Positions 33,250-41,525 of a stretch of 64,000 bases of DNA are shown here, piece by piece. The position numbers and the translations under genes were made by a program. The DNA lies in the NCBI RefSeq assembly GCF_013409365.1, contig NZ_JACCBA010000001.1, positions 2,728,001-2,792,000 of the forward strand, given 5' to 3'. Within the stretch, counting starts at the first letter, position 1, and every line of letters begins with the position of its first letter. This DNA is from Actinomadura luteofluorescens. Lineage in GTDB: Bacteria > Actinomycetota > Actinomycetes > Streptosporangiales > Streptosporangiaceae. Under the pieces are notes generated by a model. It saw only the letters and a list, made by a program, of their open reading frames with translations, searched no databases and was not told where the DNA came from.

Positions 33250-34419
33250 GTGTCCACCGCTGCACCAGCGTCATCCGTCCCGGCGTCCCCCGGCCCGCCG
33301 CACCGCCGGCGCCGCCGCCGTGCCCGCCCGCTGATGTCGGCGGTCGTCACGATCACCGCGCTGCTGTGCGCGCTCGTCGGCGGGATCGGCTGGTACTTCG
33401 CCGGCGTCGCCATCGAGGTCGACCACTCCGCCGAGTACCCGCTGACCATCGAGGACGCGGGCAACGGCACCGTCACGCTGCCCCGCGAGCCGGGGACGGA
33501 GCGTCCCGGCGCCTGGGCCCTCGTCTGGAAGGGCGGGCGCGCTCTGCTCGGGCCCGTCGTCGGCGGGAACGACGAGCACGTCGTCCGTAAGGTGTCGCCC
33601 GTGGAGGGCGCCCTCGTGAAGGACGCCCCCGCGATGATCGACCACTGGATGTACGACGGCGACCCGAAGACGGCGCTCGGGCTGCCGTTCCAGGACGTCA
33701 CCTATCCGTCCGAGGTCGGGCCCATGCCGGCGTGGCTCGTCCCAGGGACGTCCGACAAGGGCACCTGGGTCATCGGCGTCCACGGGCGCAACGCCGACAA
33801 GGCCGAGACGTTCCGCGTCATGCGCACCGTCCACTCACTGGGCATGCCGATGCTGTCCATCGCCTACCGCAACGACGTGGGCGCGCCCCCTTCACAGGAC
33901 CGCCGCAACCATCTGGGCGACAAGGAGTGGCACGACGTCGTCTCCGCCATGGGCTACGCACGCGCACACGGCGCGACGGGCGTCGTCCTGTACGGGTGGT
34001 CGATGGGCGGCGCGATGGCGATGACGACGTTGCAGCGGGATCCGTCGTTCGTGCGCGGCGTCGTGCTTGACTCCCCCGTCCTGGACTGGAGCGCCACCCT
34101 GGACAAGCAGGGTGACGCCCGCCATCTGCCCGCCTTCATGACCGGCATCGCCAAGCGCGTCCTGCAGTGGCGCATCGGCATCGACCTGGCCGACTTCGAC
34201 ATGCGCCGGTACGCGCCCCACCTGCGGACGCCGGTCCTGATGTTCACCACCGAGGACGACGCGACCGTCGCCAACGGCCCCGCCTTCGCCTTCGCCAGGA
34301 AGGCGCCGCCCGGCACGGTCACCCACATCCCCACGCCGGGCGACCACACCGAATCCTGGAACGTCGACCCCGCCGCCTACGAGCGGTCGCTGGTCGCGTT
34401 CCTCAAGAGGGTCGGCTGA
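33250..34419 (+). CDS. Membrane-anchored alpha/beta hydrolase
   Basis: 389 residues from GTG 33250. A basic start (RRRRRRARP) and one transmembrane helix (AVVTITALLCALVGGIGWYF) anchor it. The hydrolase domain has GTWVIGVHGRNADKAETFR, the nucleophile elbow VVLYGWSMGGAMAM, and late Asp and His (FTTEDDATVANG, PTPGDHTESW). The fold matches prolyl-oligopeptidase/BAAT-like esterases. The substrate is probably an ester or peptide outside the membrane. Its 3' end overlaps the convergent oxidoreductase gene by 17 bases. Confidence 0.85.
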   Translation: MSTAAPASSVPASPGPPHRRRRRRARPLMSAVVTITALLCALVGGIGWYFAGVAIEVDHSAEYPLTIEDAGNGTVTLPREPGTERPGAWALVWKGGRALLGPVVGGNDEHVVRKVSPVEGALVKDAPAMIDHWMYDGDPKTALGLPFQDVTYPSEVGPMPAWLVPGTSDKGTWVIGVHGRNADKAETFRVMRTVHSLGMPMLSIAYRNDVGAPPSQDRRNHLGDKEWHDVVSAMGYARAHGATGVVLYGWSMGGAMAMTTLQRDPSFVRGVVLDSPVLDWSATLDKQGDARHLPAFMTGIAKRVLQWRIGIDLADFDMRRYAPHLRTPVLMFTTEDDATVANGPAFAFARKAPPGTVTHIPTPGDHTESWNVDPAAYERSLVAFLKRVG

Positions 34420-35359
34420 CCTCCAGCAGGGTCTTGCCGACGGTCCCGCGCGCCTCGATCGCGGCGTGCGCGTCGGCCGCGCCGTCGAGCGGGAACCGCT
34501 GCCCGATCACCGGTGTGAGCCGTCCGGCCGCCGCCTCGCGCAGCGCGTGCTCCGTGAACTCCCGCAGTTCCTCCGGCGTGGCCTTGGGCCAGACCAGCGT
34601 CACGCCCCGCTCCCGGGCGTCCTCCTCGGGGATGTTCGCCTCCTCCCCGCTCGCCAGCCCGAAACTGACCATCCGCCCGCCCTCCCTGAGCAGACCGAAC
34701 GCCTCGCGGGCCACGTCACCGCCCACCCCGTCGAACACGACGTCCACCGGCCCGGTCTTCCCCGCCCAGCCCGGCTCGCCGTAGTCGACGGCCTCGTCCG
34801 CCCCCAGCCGCGTGGCCGACTCGGTCTTGCGCGCGCCTCCCGCAGCCGCGACGACCGTCGCCCCCCGCGCCTTCGCGAGCTGGACGAGGAGCGACCCGAC
34901 CCCGCCGGCCGCCGCCTCCACCAGGACGCGTTCGCCTTCACGGATCTGGGCCGCGCGCGTCATCATCACCGCCGTGCGCCCGTCGGCGAGCAACGCGACC
35001 GCGTCGTCCAGCGCCAGGCCGTCCGGCACCTCGAACAGGCCCTTCGCGTCCACCGCGGCCTTCTGCGCGTAGCCGCCGGTACCGCCGGTGCTGGTGACGA
35101 CCCGCCGGCCGACGAGCGCGACGTCCACCCCGTCCCCGACCGCCGCGACCACTCCGCCGACCCCGTTGCCCGGGATCACCGGCGGCTCCCACCGCACCGG
35201 CATCGGACCGGTGCCCGACCGTATCTGCGTCTCCACGAACGTGATGTTCGCGAACTCGACCTCGACCAGCACCCGGCCCTCACCCGGCACCGGATCGGGC
35301 GCGTCCCCCGCCACCAGCACCTCGGGCCCGCCGAACTCCCTCAACCACACAGCACGCAT
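34403..35359 (-). CDS. Zinc-free quinone oxidoreductase (MDR family)
   Basis: 318 residues. MRAVWLREFGGPEVLVAGDA at the start, then GNGVGGVVAAVGDGVDVALV, the nucleotide-binding AAGGVGSLLVQLAKARGATV and PLDGAADAHAAIEARGTVGK at the end: the QOR/zeta-crystallin group that reduces quinones with NADPH. ATG 35359 follows GGAGGAG. The promoter region (35390-35420) has the 19-bp spacer and dyad of a SoxR target, so it is probably induced by redox-cycling compounds. It overlaps the hydrolase gene by 17 bases tail to tail. Confidence 0.9.
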   Translation of the reverse strand: MRAVWLREFGGPEVLVAGDAPDPVPGEGRVLVEVEFANITFVETQIRSGTGPMPVRWEPPVIPGNGVGGVVAAVGDGVDVALVGRRVVTSTGGTGGYAQKAAVDAKGLFEVPDGLALDDAVALLADGRTAVMMTRAAQIREGERVLVEAAAGGVGSLLVQLAKARGATVVAAAGGARKTESATRLGADEAVDYGEPGWAGKTGPVDVVFDGVGGDVAREAFGLLREGGRMVSFGLASGEEANIPEEDARERGVTLVWPKATPEELREFTEHALREAAAGRLTPVIGQRFPLDGAADAHAAIEARGTVGKTLLEVSRPS

Positions 35360-35389
35360 ATCGGCTCCTCCATCAGCTCGTTCACCCAG

Positions 35390-35420
35390 AGCCTGGTACC
35401 TCAAGCAAGGTCGAGGTCAA
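35390..35420 (-). promoter_or_regulatory. SoxR-type promoter/operator of the quinone oxidoreductase
   Basis: On the minus strand TTGACC (-35, 35415-35420) and CAGGCT (-10, 35390-35395) are separated by exactly 19 bp, the long spacer used by MerR-family activators. The spacer is covered by the dyad CCTCGACCTTGCTTGAGG (35399-35416), close to the SoxR consensus with its CCTCAAG half-site. SoxR controls quinone-oxidoreductase genes in Streptomyces. No soxR gene lies in the window. Confidence 0.65.
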
Positions 35421-35513
35421 GCGGGACGCAACGAATCCCTTTTCTCGCCCCACGCATCTCTGTAAGCTTTCGCGCGTATTCGGCCCGTTGTCTGCTGCCG
35501 CTCAGGGATGGCG

Positions 35514-36086
35514 ATGCGCATACGTTCCTCCCCTCTGGGGCCTCGCCGCGCCGCCTGCCTGACGGCCGTCCTGGCCGTGTGCACGGCCGCCGGATGCGGC
35601 GCCTCCGGGTCGTCCGCCAGCGGCGAACTCTCCCCCAACGGCAGGTTCGACACCGGCGGCACCCCCGCCGCCTCCCCCACCGCGGTCCCGACGGAGCAGC
35701 TCTTCAAGACGGTCCTCGCCCGCTACCGCGCCTACCAGGCCGCCTACCAGAAGGCCTACGAGAAGAACGACCCCGCCGGCCTCACCGAGGTCGCGATGGA
35801 CCCCCTTCTCACCGAGGTCACCGACGACGTCGAGGCCACCAAGGCCAAGGGACAGATCTGGCGATTCGCGAAGACCCTGAACCCCCGGGTCTACGCGGCC
35901 TCCAAGGACCGCACGAAGGTCTACCTCATCGACTGCGTCAACACCGTCGCGGGCTACCGCTTCTCCGCCAAGACGGGCAAGCGGACGGGCGGCGGCAAGG
36001 GCGGCGCCTACCTCTACCGGTACACCGTCCAGTACGACGGTGATTCCTGGAAGGTCGCCGCTTCCGTCCGGGACCGCACATGCTGA
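35514..36086 (+). CDS. Small lipoprotein, NTF2-like or unknown
   Basis: 190 residues from ATG 35514 (AGGG six bases upstream; ATG 35508 is an alternative). The signal ends at lipobox CTAAGC. After a Ser/Gly/Pro linker comes FKTVLARYRAYQAAYQKAYE, AKGQIWRFAKTLNPRVYAAS and VYLIDCVNTVAGYRFSAKTG, then YRYTVQYDGDSWKVAASVRD, the last strands resembling a secreted SnoaL/NTF2-type fold. The next secreted-protein gene starts 20 bases downstream, so the two form an operon. Confidence 0.6.
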   Translation: MRIRSSPLGPRRAACLTAVLAVCTAAGCGASGSSASGELSPNGRFDTGGTPAASPTAVPTEQLFKTVLARYRAYQAAYQKAYEKNDPAGLTEVAMDPLLTEVTDDVEATKAKGQIWRFAKTLNPRVYAASKDRTKVYLIDCVNTVAGYRFSAKTGKRTGGGKGGAYLYRYTVQYDGDSWKVAASVRDRTC

Positions 36087-36106
36087 CATCCCCCAGAGGA
36101 CACGCG

Positions 36107-36868
36107 ATGTCTCACACCCCCAACCGGCGCCGCGTCGCGTCCGGCATCACCGTGGCGGCCGCCCTGCTCTCCACCTTCGCGGCCCCGGCCGAGGCCCTCG
36201 CCGACGGATGCGGCGTCGCGAACAAGGGCCTCGACTGCAACCTGTCCGGCGTGACCGGCGGGCGCGGCGGAGGAAACGGCGGAGGAAACGGCACAGGCGG
36301 ATCGGGCGGCGTCAGCGGCCCGGTGGCCCCGCCCGCGCCCGTGGGCCTGACCGACAACCAGGGCGTGGACGGCGTCGACGGCCCCGGCGGCAACGCCCCG
36401 CCCGCGGCCCAGCCGCCCGACGTCTGGACGATGATGCAGCGCGCCAGGGCCTCGGCCCCGTTCCCCGTGCCGACCGCCTACACGGCCCCCAAGGACAAGA
36501 CCTTCGTCCGGCTGCGGACGAACCTCTGGGTGGACGGCTTCACCGTCGTCAAGACCGACCCGATCTCGGAGGGCGGCGTGACCGTCCAGGCGACGGCGAC
36601 CCCCACGTCCGTCAACTGGAACCTCGGCGAGACCCAGATCACCTGCAACGACGCGGGCAGCAAGAACGGGAAGACCTGCGGCTACACCTACAGGCGCTCC
36701 TCGACGGGCCAGCCGGGCGGCGCCTGGCAGATCACCGCCACGATCACCTGGAGGCTCGCCTGGACCTGCACCGGCGCCCCCTGCGGCGGCGGCCTCGACG
36801 ACTACACCATGACCTCCCAACCCACCCCCCTGGCCGTCAGCGAAATCCAAACCAACACCCACGACTGA
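36107..36868 (+). CDS. Secreted protein with Gly-rich linker
   Basis: 253 residues from ATG 36107 (AGAGGA six bases upstream). A Sec signal peptide (ASGITVAAALLSTFAAPAEA) is followed by a Gly/Asn-rich linker encoded by direct repeats (ggaggaaacggc), a Pro region, and a beta-rich domain with paired Cys (TQITCNDAGSKNGKTCGYTY, ITWRLAWTCTGAPCGGGLDD). It is co-transcribed with the lipoprotein upstream. Fragments of its 3' end recur near 38.9 and 47.6 kb. Function unknown; a cell-surface or secreted adhesin-like protein is possible. Confidence 0.7.
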   Translation: MSHTPNRRRVASGITVAAALLSTFAAPAEALADGCGVANKGLDCNLSGVTGGRGGGNGGGNGTGGSGGVSGPVAPPAPVGLTDNQGVDGVDGPGGNAPPAAQPPDVWTMMQRARASAPFPVPTAYTAPKDKTFVRLRTNLWVDGFTVVKTDPISEGGVTVQATATPTSVNWNLGETQITCNDAGSKNGKTCGYTYRRSSTGQPGGAWQITATITWRLAWTCTGAPCGGGLDDYTMTSQPTPLAVSEIQTNTHD

Positions 36869-37003
36869 CAGTGATGATGTTCGTGGTGACGCCGCAGGTG
36901 GGTCTGACCCGCCGACTGACTGACGTCTCGACTGTCCTCTTTGGGGATTTGTCGGCCCGCCAGGCGTCATTACGCACGCGGCCGGACGGGCGTTTGTGAC
37001 CTC

Positions 37004-38190
37004 ATAGGAGCTTGGTTCAGAAGCCCCGTCACTGTCTTGTCCACCCGCCCGACCGGCGCGTGCCGCCCTGACGGACACGCAAGGACGGACACCCCCAGCA
37101 TGACGCACGATGAGCTCGAGGTCACCGGCGGAGTCGACACCCACGGCCTGACCCACCACGCCGCGATGATCGACGCGGTGGGCCGGCAGCTGGCCGACCG
37201 CGAGTTCCCCGCCACCGTCGGCGGCTACCGCGACCTGCTGAAGTGGATGCGCGTCCACGGCACCCTCACCGCCGTGGGTGTGGAGGGCACCGGCGCCTAT
37301 GGCGCCGAACTCGCCCGGGTCATGACGGCGGCCGGGGTCACCGTTGTGGAGGTGGGCCGGCCGGACCGCAAGATCCGCCGGATGCGGGGCAAGTCCGACC
37401 CCATCGACGCCTACGCGGCAGCCACCGCGGCAGCCACCGCGGTGCTGGCCGGGCGGGCCACCGGCGTCCCCAAGAGTCGGGACGGCGTGGTCGAGGCCAT
37501 CCGCGTCCTGCGGGTCGCACGGCGCAGCGCGGTCAAGGCCCGCACCCAGGCGATGAACCAGATCCGGGGGTTGCTGGTGTCGGCGCCGGCCAGAGTGCGT
37601 GAGCAGGTCACGGGACTGAACCGGGCCACGCTGATCGGCGCCCTGGCCCGCCGGCGATCTGTCGGACCCGCCGACGGCCACCAGGGCTGCCCTGCGCCGC
37701 CTGGCCCGCCGTCACCAGGCGCTGGACATCGAGATCACCGAACTGGACACCGAACTCGGCCCCCTGGTCCAGCGGGCCGCTCCGGCACTGCTGGAGCTGT
37801 TCGGCGTCGGGACCGAAACCGCAGGACAGCTGCTCGCATCGGCGGGGGACAACGCCGAGCGCATGCGCTCGGAGGCCGCGTTCGCCCATCTGGCCGGGGT
37901 CGCACCGATCCCCGCGTCCTCGGGCCGCACCCGCCGCCACCGCCTCAACCGCGGCGGCGACCGCGCCGCCAACAACGCCCTGCACACCATCGTGCTGGTC
38001 CGCATGCGCCACGACCCGCGCACCCGCGCCTACGTCCAACGCCGCACCACGCAAGGGCTGTCCAAGAAGGAAATCATGCGCTGCCTCAAGCGCTTCGTCG
38101 CCCGCGAGATCTATCGCGCTCTGACCAGTACCTCAACCGGGAGCATCACCCAAAACGATCTTGCTCCCGCAGCTTGACAACTATAGGAGC
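37004..38190. mobile_element. IS110-family insertion element (inactive), probable limits
   Basis: The broken IS110-type recombinase gene (37100-38177) is flanked by direct repeats ATAGGAGC at 37004-37011 and 38183-38190, which may mark the element ends or the target core. IS110 elements lack inverted repeats and integrate through a bridge RNA encoded in an end region. Here only 88 bases lie upstream of the gene within these limits, so the element may instead reach back toward 36880. It inserted behind the secreted-protein gene. Confidence 0.55.
37100..38177 (+). pseudogene. IS110-family DEDD transposase, frameshifted
   Basis: The first half has the DEDD RuvC-like domain: GGVDTHGLTHHAAMIDAVGR, VGVEGTGAYGAELAR and RRMRGKSDPIDAYAAA. 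The second half has the transposase_20 domain (LFGVGTETAGQLLASAGDNA, AHLAGVAPIPASSGRTRRHR, GDRAANNALHTIV) and ends QNDLAPAA, one base out of register. One extra base near 37649-37656 (ccggcgatctg) causes the switch from ALARR to DLSDPPTATRAALRRLARRH. An intact protein would be about 358 residues. Transposition would need outside help. Confidence 0.82.
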
Positions 38191-38260
38191 ATCCCCGTCC
38201 CCATCGACCAGCCGTCAACGCATCCGTCCCATCCACCTCAGTCTTGCCGTGATGTACAAA

Positions 38261-38290
38261 GTGTGCACTCGGATCACTGTGTGCACTATG
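38261..38290 (+). promoter_or_regulatory. Toxin-antitoxin operator/promoter
   Basis: Two direct copies of GTGTGCACT (38261-38269 and 38279-38287) are spaced 18 bp apart, nearly two helical turns. Each contains the palindrome GTGCAC. The second overlaps a CACTAT -10-like hexamer nine bases before the antitoxin ATG. This is typical of autorepression by an antitoxin. Confidence 0.6.
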
Positions 38291-38298
38291 GTCGAGGG

Positions 38299-38586
38299 AT
38301 GGAGTCCTACCCGATCAAGGAAGCCCGCGTGCGTCTCGGCGATCTCCACGCAGCCGTCGTCCACCGGGCCGCGCACCCCCGTATCACCAAGAACGGCAAG
38401 GACCCGGTCGTACTGGTCACCGAGCAGGAGTGGCGGGAACTCCAGGAACTCCGCCTTGAGCGGGCAGCCCGAGAAGCCGATCGGGAGGCCGCGCGTATCC
38501 GGCCCCACCTGGAGGCCGGCAAGACCCCGCCGGGTTACGAGGTCTACACCCGTGAGCAGATCGCCTCAGGGGACTGGCTTGCCTGA
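38299..38586 (+). CDS. Type II antitoxin, Phd/YefM family
   Basis: 95 residues: SYPIKEARVRLGDLHAAVVH, RITKNGKDPVVLVTEQEWRE, then a charged helical tail (RLERAAREADREAARIRP) that would wrap the toxin. The N-terminal Phd/YefM fold binds the operator at 38261-38290. It overlaps the toxin gene by eight bases. Confidence 0.85.
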   Translation: MESYPIKEARVRLGDLHAAVVHRAAHPRITKNGKDPVVLVTEQEWRELQELRLERAAREADREAARIRPHLEAGKTPPGYEVYTREQIASGDWLA

Positions 38587-38827
38587 CCACCTCACCATGT
38601 CCAGGTTCATCCGGCTGCAAATCGCCGCGATGGCACCGCACTATCGCACCGCGATCCAACTGGTGATCATGTCCTTGCTCAGCGATCCGGTACCGCCTGA
38701 CGCCAAACCACTCGGCATTGAGGACCTGGAGTTCGCGCACTATGTGGTCACCCGAGACGACATCACGGTGTACTACCTGGTCATGGGCGAGACCGTCGTG
38801 ATCAACAACGTTCATCCCGACAGCTGA
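38579..38827 (+). CDS. RelE/ParE-like toxin
   Basis: 82 residues from TTG 38579 (AGGGGA seven bases upstream) or 76 from ATG 38597. The pattern FIRLQIAAMAPHYRTAIQLV, LLSDPVPPDAKPLG and VVTRDDITVYYLVMGETVVI matches small RelE-superfamily toxins, usually mRNA interferases; catalytic residues are too variable to confirm. It overlaps the antitoxin gene by eight bases. Position directly behind the IS110 relic suggests it came or stayed with mobile DNA. Confidence 0.75.
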   Translation: MPDHLTMSRFIRLQIAAMAPHYRTAIQLVIMSLLSDPVPPDAKPLGIEDLEFAHYVVTRDDITVYYLVMGETVVINNVHPDS

Positions 38828-38856
38828 GCCTGTCGAAGTCCTCCTGTCGCTGGATC

Positions 38857-39052
38857 GCGGCGGAGGAAACGGCGCAGGCGGATCGGGCGGCGTCAGCGGC
38901 CCCGCGCCAGGCAGATCACCGCCACGATCACCTGGCGGCTCGCCCGGACCTGCACCGGCACCCCCTGCGGCGGCGGCCTCGACGACTACACCATGACCTC
39001 CCAACCCACCCGCCTCGCCGTAAGCGAAATCCAAACCAACACCCACAACTGA
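38857..39052 (+). repeat. Internally deleted copy of the secreted-protein gene 3' end
   Basis: About 50 bases match the Gly-rich linker region of the 36107 gene (gcggaggaaacggc onward), then jump directly to sequence matching its last 150 bases and its stop codon. The junction is at about 38903. The reading frame is broken, so it is not coding. Its sequence is closer to the 47.6-kb copy (both have ctggcggctcgcccgg) than to the full gene. Confidence 0.8.
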
Positions 39053-39126
39053 CCCCACCCCAGCCCGCCGGCCTCCAGCACGTCGCCGCTCGCCGCTCTT
39101 CACGACCGCGAGCCCCCGAAACGTAA

Positions 39127-39150
39127 GGCCCCGCGCTGGTGCGCGGGGCC
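39127..39150. terminator. Perfect 10-bp stem-loop terminator
   Basis: GGCCCCGCGC, loop tggt, GCGCGGGGCC. Placed 60 bases beyond the stop of the minus-strand lipoprotein gene. Confidence 0.7.
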
Positions 39151-39212
39151 TCGTCAATGGTCGTCCTCAGCTGCGCGCCCCGCCGGGGGGCAGCGGCCGC
39201 TGCGAACAGCTT

Positions 39213-39590
39213 CTACTTCCTCGACCTACGCGTCTTGGAGGTGTTGCCGTCGTCCTCGGACTCCGTCGAACTCTCAGAGCCCTTGGACTTCGAGTTCGTG
39301 GAGTTCGTGGAGTTCGCGGCGTTCTTGGAGCTCGGGCTCGCGGAGGCCGCGGAACTCGGGCTCACGGAAGCCGTGGAACTCGGGCTCTTGGTGCTCTTGC
39401 GCTGCTTGTGCTTGTCGTGGTCGGGTTCCCACTCGTACCCCGGTACGCCGTCCTCGCAGTAGCTGTCGGACACCCGGGTGTCGGTGGCGTCCCACTCGCA
39501 CCAGCGGTCCTCACCGCCGCAGGCGGCCAGGCCCAACACAGCAGTCGCCGAGATCAGTGCCGCTACGAGAGCGGTCCGCATCCTTCGCAC
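39213..39590 (-). CDS. Small lipoprotein with Ser-rich tail
   Basis: 125 residues from GTG 39590 (GGAGG eight bases upstream). The signal and lipobox read ALISATAVLGLAAC. A short Cys-containing region (WCEWDATDTRVSDSYCEDG) precedes a Lys/Ser/Asn-rich tail encoded by short DNA repeats of the type gaactcgggctc, ending KTRRSRK. It is probably a surface-anchored small protein; the repeat tract may vary in length. Function unknown. Confidence 0.6.
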   Translation of the reverse strand: MRRMRTALVAALISATAVLGLAACGGEDRWCEWDATDTRVSDSYCEDGVPGYEWEPDHDKHKQRKSTKSPSSTASVSPSSAASASPSSKNAANSTNSTNSKSKGSESSTESEDDGNTSKTRRSRK

Positions 39591-39692
39591 TGGCGTGACC
39601 TCCGCGAGTTCACCCCCACTGAAGGGTCTTCATCGGGAAGTCACGGCCTTCTCGAACGTCACGGATACGAATGCGGTGGGTTGCAGGAGCTC

Positions 39693-39884
39693 CTACAGCA
39701 CGGTGGGGCTGCGGCGTTCGAGTAGGACGACGTCGCGCCAGCGGCCGTGGTGGCGGCCGATCTTTTCGCGGGTGCCGATGGTCCGGAAGCCTGCGCCCGT
39801 GTGGAGGTGGAGGCTGGCGGTGTTGTCGGGGAAGACGCCGGACTGGATGGTCCAGATGCCGGCGGTTTCGGTGGAGTCGATGAA
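39693..39884 (-). pseudogene. C-terminal fragment of a GNAT (PAT/ArsN-like) acetyltransferase
   Basis: The minus strand reads FIDSTETAGIWTIQSGVFPD, NTASLHLHTGAGFRTIGTRE and KIGRHHGRWRDVVLLERRSP to a TAG at 39693-39695, the unmistakable end of a phosphinothricin/arsinothricin-type N-acetyltransferase. The first two thirds of the enzyme are missing. The sequence changes at about 39884 into the end of an unrelated gene on the other strand. Confidence 0.7.
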
Positions 39885-39943
39885 GACGAGATCCGCAAGC
39901 GCGTCCAGGACCTGCTCGCCGAACTGGAGGGCGCGCCGTCCTG
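39885..39943 (+). pseudogene. C-terminal fragment of an unidentified plus-strand gene
   Basis: DEIRKRVQDLLAELEGAPS followed by TGA at 39941-39943 reads like a natural protein end. It is joined tail to body with the GNAT fragment, with no start or upstream part. The junction near 39884 is a recombination scar. Confidence 0.4.
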
Positions 39944-39966
39944 AGGCCGGTTCGCGGCGCGGCGGG

Positions 39967-41433
39967 TTAGGCGGGGTCAGCCTCCAGGTCGTCGTGGCCA
40001 GCCTCGTCGGCAGGGGCGTCGAGGTCGTCGGGGGCGGCCGAAAGGATCGGCAAGGTGGAGGGTTCGACGGTCAGTGCGATGGTGCCGCTGTCTTGCCCGG
40101 CCGCGTCGATTCCGGCGGCGGTCCAGTGCACGCTCAGCGGCCCGGCGGTGCCGGGGGCGATGGCCAGCGGAACCGGCTCCAGCACTATCCGGGCATGAGC
40201 GCGCAGGTCGATCGGATCGAAGGAGATCCGCACTCCTTCGGGCCGCTGTTCAGCTTCCCAGTTGGTGAGCACCGGGATGTGCGGGCGGTAGGGCGTGGGT
40301 ATCTGCAGGTGAGAGAAGGAGGCGATCAGCGGTGGGGAGCTGGGAGGAGTGCCGCAGGGCTTGGGCGGGTCGGGCAGGTCCAGGTTCTTGGAGTTGGTCT
40401 CCCAGTTCGGATCGATGCACCGAACTTCAGGGCTCTGAACGATCACGGTGACCTCGACCCCGGCGAAGGGCTGCTCGCCGGTGTTGACCAGCGTGAGCGC
40501 CAGGTGCGCCGGCCGGTGGTCCTTCAGATCTCCGGTGACGGCATCGCGCACGTCTCGGCGCACTTGTTCCAGATACGCCTCGATCTCGGCCGCGTACTCT
40601 TCCCGGCTGCGCGGATCGGGGGGCACCATGGCGCGGGCGGCAGCAGCGGCGAAAAAGCCTCGCGGCTGCGCGCCATCGGTAGCGGCTGCTGGCGGCTCGT
40701 ACCGGGCCGCCAGCAGCCGCTCGCGCTCGCGCTCGGTGAAGCCGGCCAGCAGTTCGTCCAGCGCCGGCGCGGCCTCGATGCGGGGCGGGTCGGCGACCAG
40801 CACGGTGTGCAGCCGGGTCCCGGCGGCGCGCAGGCGGCGTTGGAGCATCTCCCGCTCGTGCTGGTCGGCGCGTTCGGTGTCGCCCGGTCGGCGGATCAGG
40901 ATGGTGCCGTGGTGGTAGCCGTGCCGCTTGTCCTTCGGACCGTCCGCGGTCTGCGTCTTCTTGGTGATGAACAGGTCCTTGAGCAGGAAGCGGATCGGGT
41001 CGCCCGGCTTGGGCGGGCCGATCTCCACCACCAGCACCTCCCGGCCCTCAACGGTGACGTACTCCGGCGTCCAGGTGATCTCGCTGCCGAGGTAGGGCTG
41101 CAGGGTCTGCACCAGCCGCTGGGGGTCGACTCCGGCCACTCCCTGCAACTGGCCGGGGCTGACACCGACCAGCAGGTAGGCGTTGCCTTCGCACCACTGC
41201 GCGGCCACCTCCGGATCCCGGTTGGCGAAACCCAGGATCTGCCGGACCAGATGCAGCAGCCCGGGCTGCGAGGTCAGGTCCAGCGTGCTCTTCCACTCCA
41301 CCCACAGCGACTCGTCCTTGTCGTCGGCGGCGCGCACGGCCTCGACCAGACGCCGCAGCTCACTCGGGCGGCGGAACGGACGGGACAGGTCCTCGATCGG
41401 AAACGGCACAGCCCGCAACGCTACGCCGGCCAC
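39967..41433 (-). CDS. AlbA_2 (Schlafen-like) domain protein
   Basis: 488 residues from GTG 41433. The N-terminal third is an AlbA_2 domain: ESLWVEWKSTLDLTS with the Glu-x-Lys pair, LLHLVRQILGFANRDPEV, NAYLLVGVSPGQLQGVAGVD and GTILIRRPGDTERA. Such domains act as nucleases or nucleic-acid binders in Schlafen and several phage-defence proteins. The C-terminal 200 residues are beta-rich and unknown (HLALTLVNTGEQPFAGVEVT, GPLSVHWTAAGIDAAGQDSG). It sits between two gene-fragment junctions, so it is probably a recent arrival. Function is inference. Confidence 0.65.
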   Translation of the reverse strand: MAGVALRAVPFPIEDLSRPFRRPSELRRLVEAVRAADDKDESLWVEWKSTLDLTSQPGLLHLVRQILGFANRDPEVAAQWCEGNAYLLVGVSPGQLQGVAGVDPQRLVQTLQPYLGSEITWTPEYVTVEGREVLVVEIGPPKPGDPIRFLLKDLFITKKTQTADGPKDKRHGYHHGTILIRRPGDTERADQHEREMLQRRLRAAGTRLHTVLVADPPRIEAAPALDELLAGFTERERERLLAARYEPPAAATDGAQPRGFFAAAAARAMVPPDPRSREEYAAEIEAYLEQVRRDVRDAVTGDLKDHRPAHLALTLVNTGEQPFAGVEVTVIVQSPEVRCIDPNWETNSKNLDLPDPPKPCGTPPSSPPLIASFSHLQIPTPYRPHIPVLTNWEAEQRPEGVRISFDPIDLRAHARIVLEPVPLAIAPGTAGPLSVHWTAAGIDAAGQDSGTIALTVEPSTLPILSAAPDDLDAPADEAGHDDLEADPA

Positions 41434-41525
41434 CCGGAGGCGACCAGCGGTTTTGCGTCGAACCGCCCTCTATGGCCAACTGCGGCGGCTGACCGTCCGG
41501 TGCGGTCGCCCGGGGCCGGGCGCGT

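Noticed and set aside
39240..39420. Repeated gaactcgggctc tract, considered as a protein-binding array
   Set aside because: It lies inside the Ser-rich tail of a lipoprotein gene and is explained by codon repetition.
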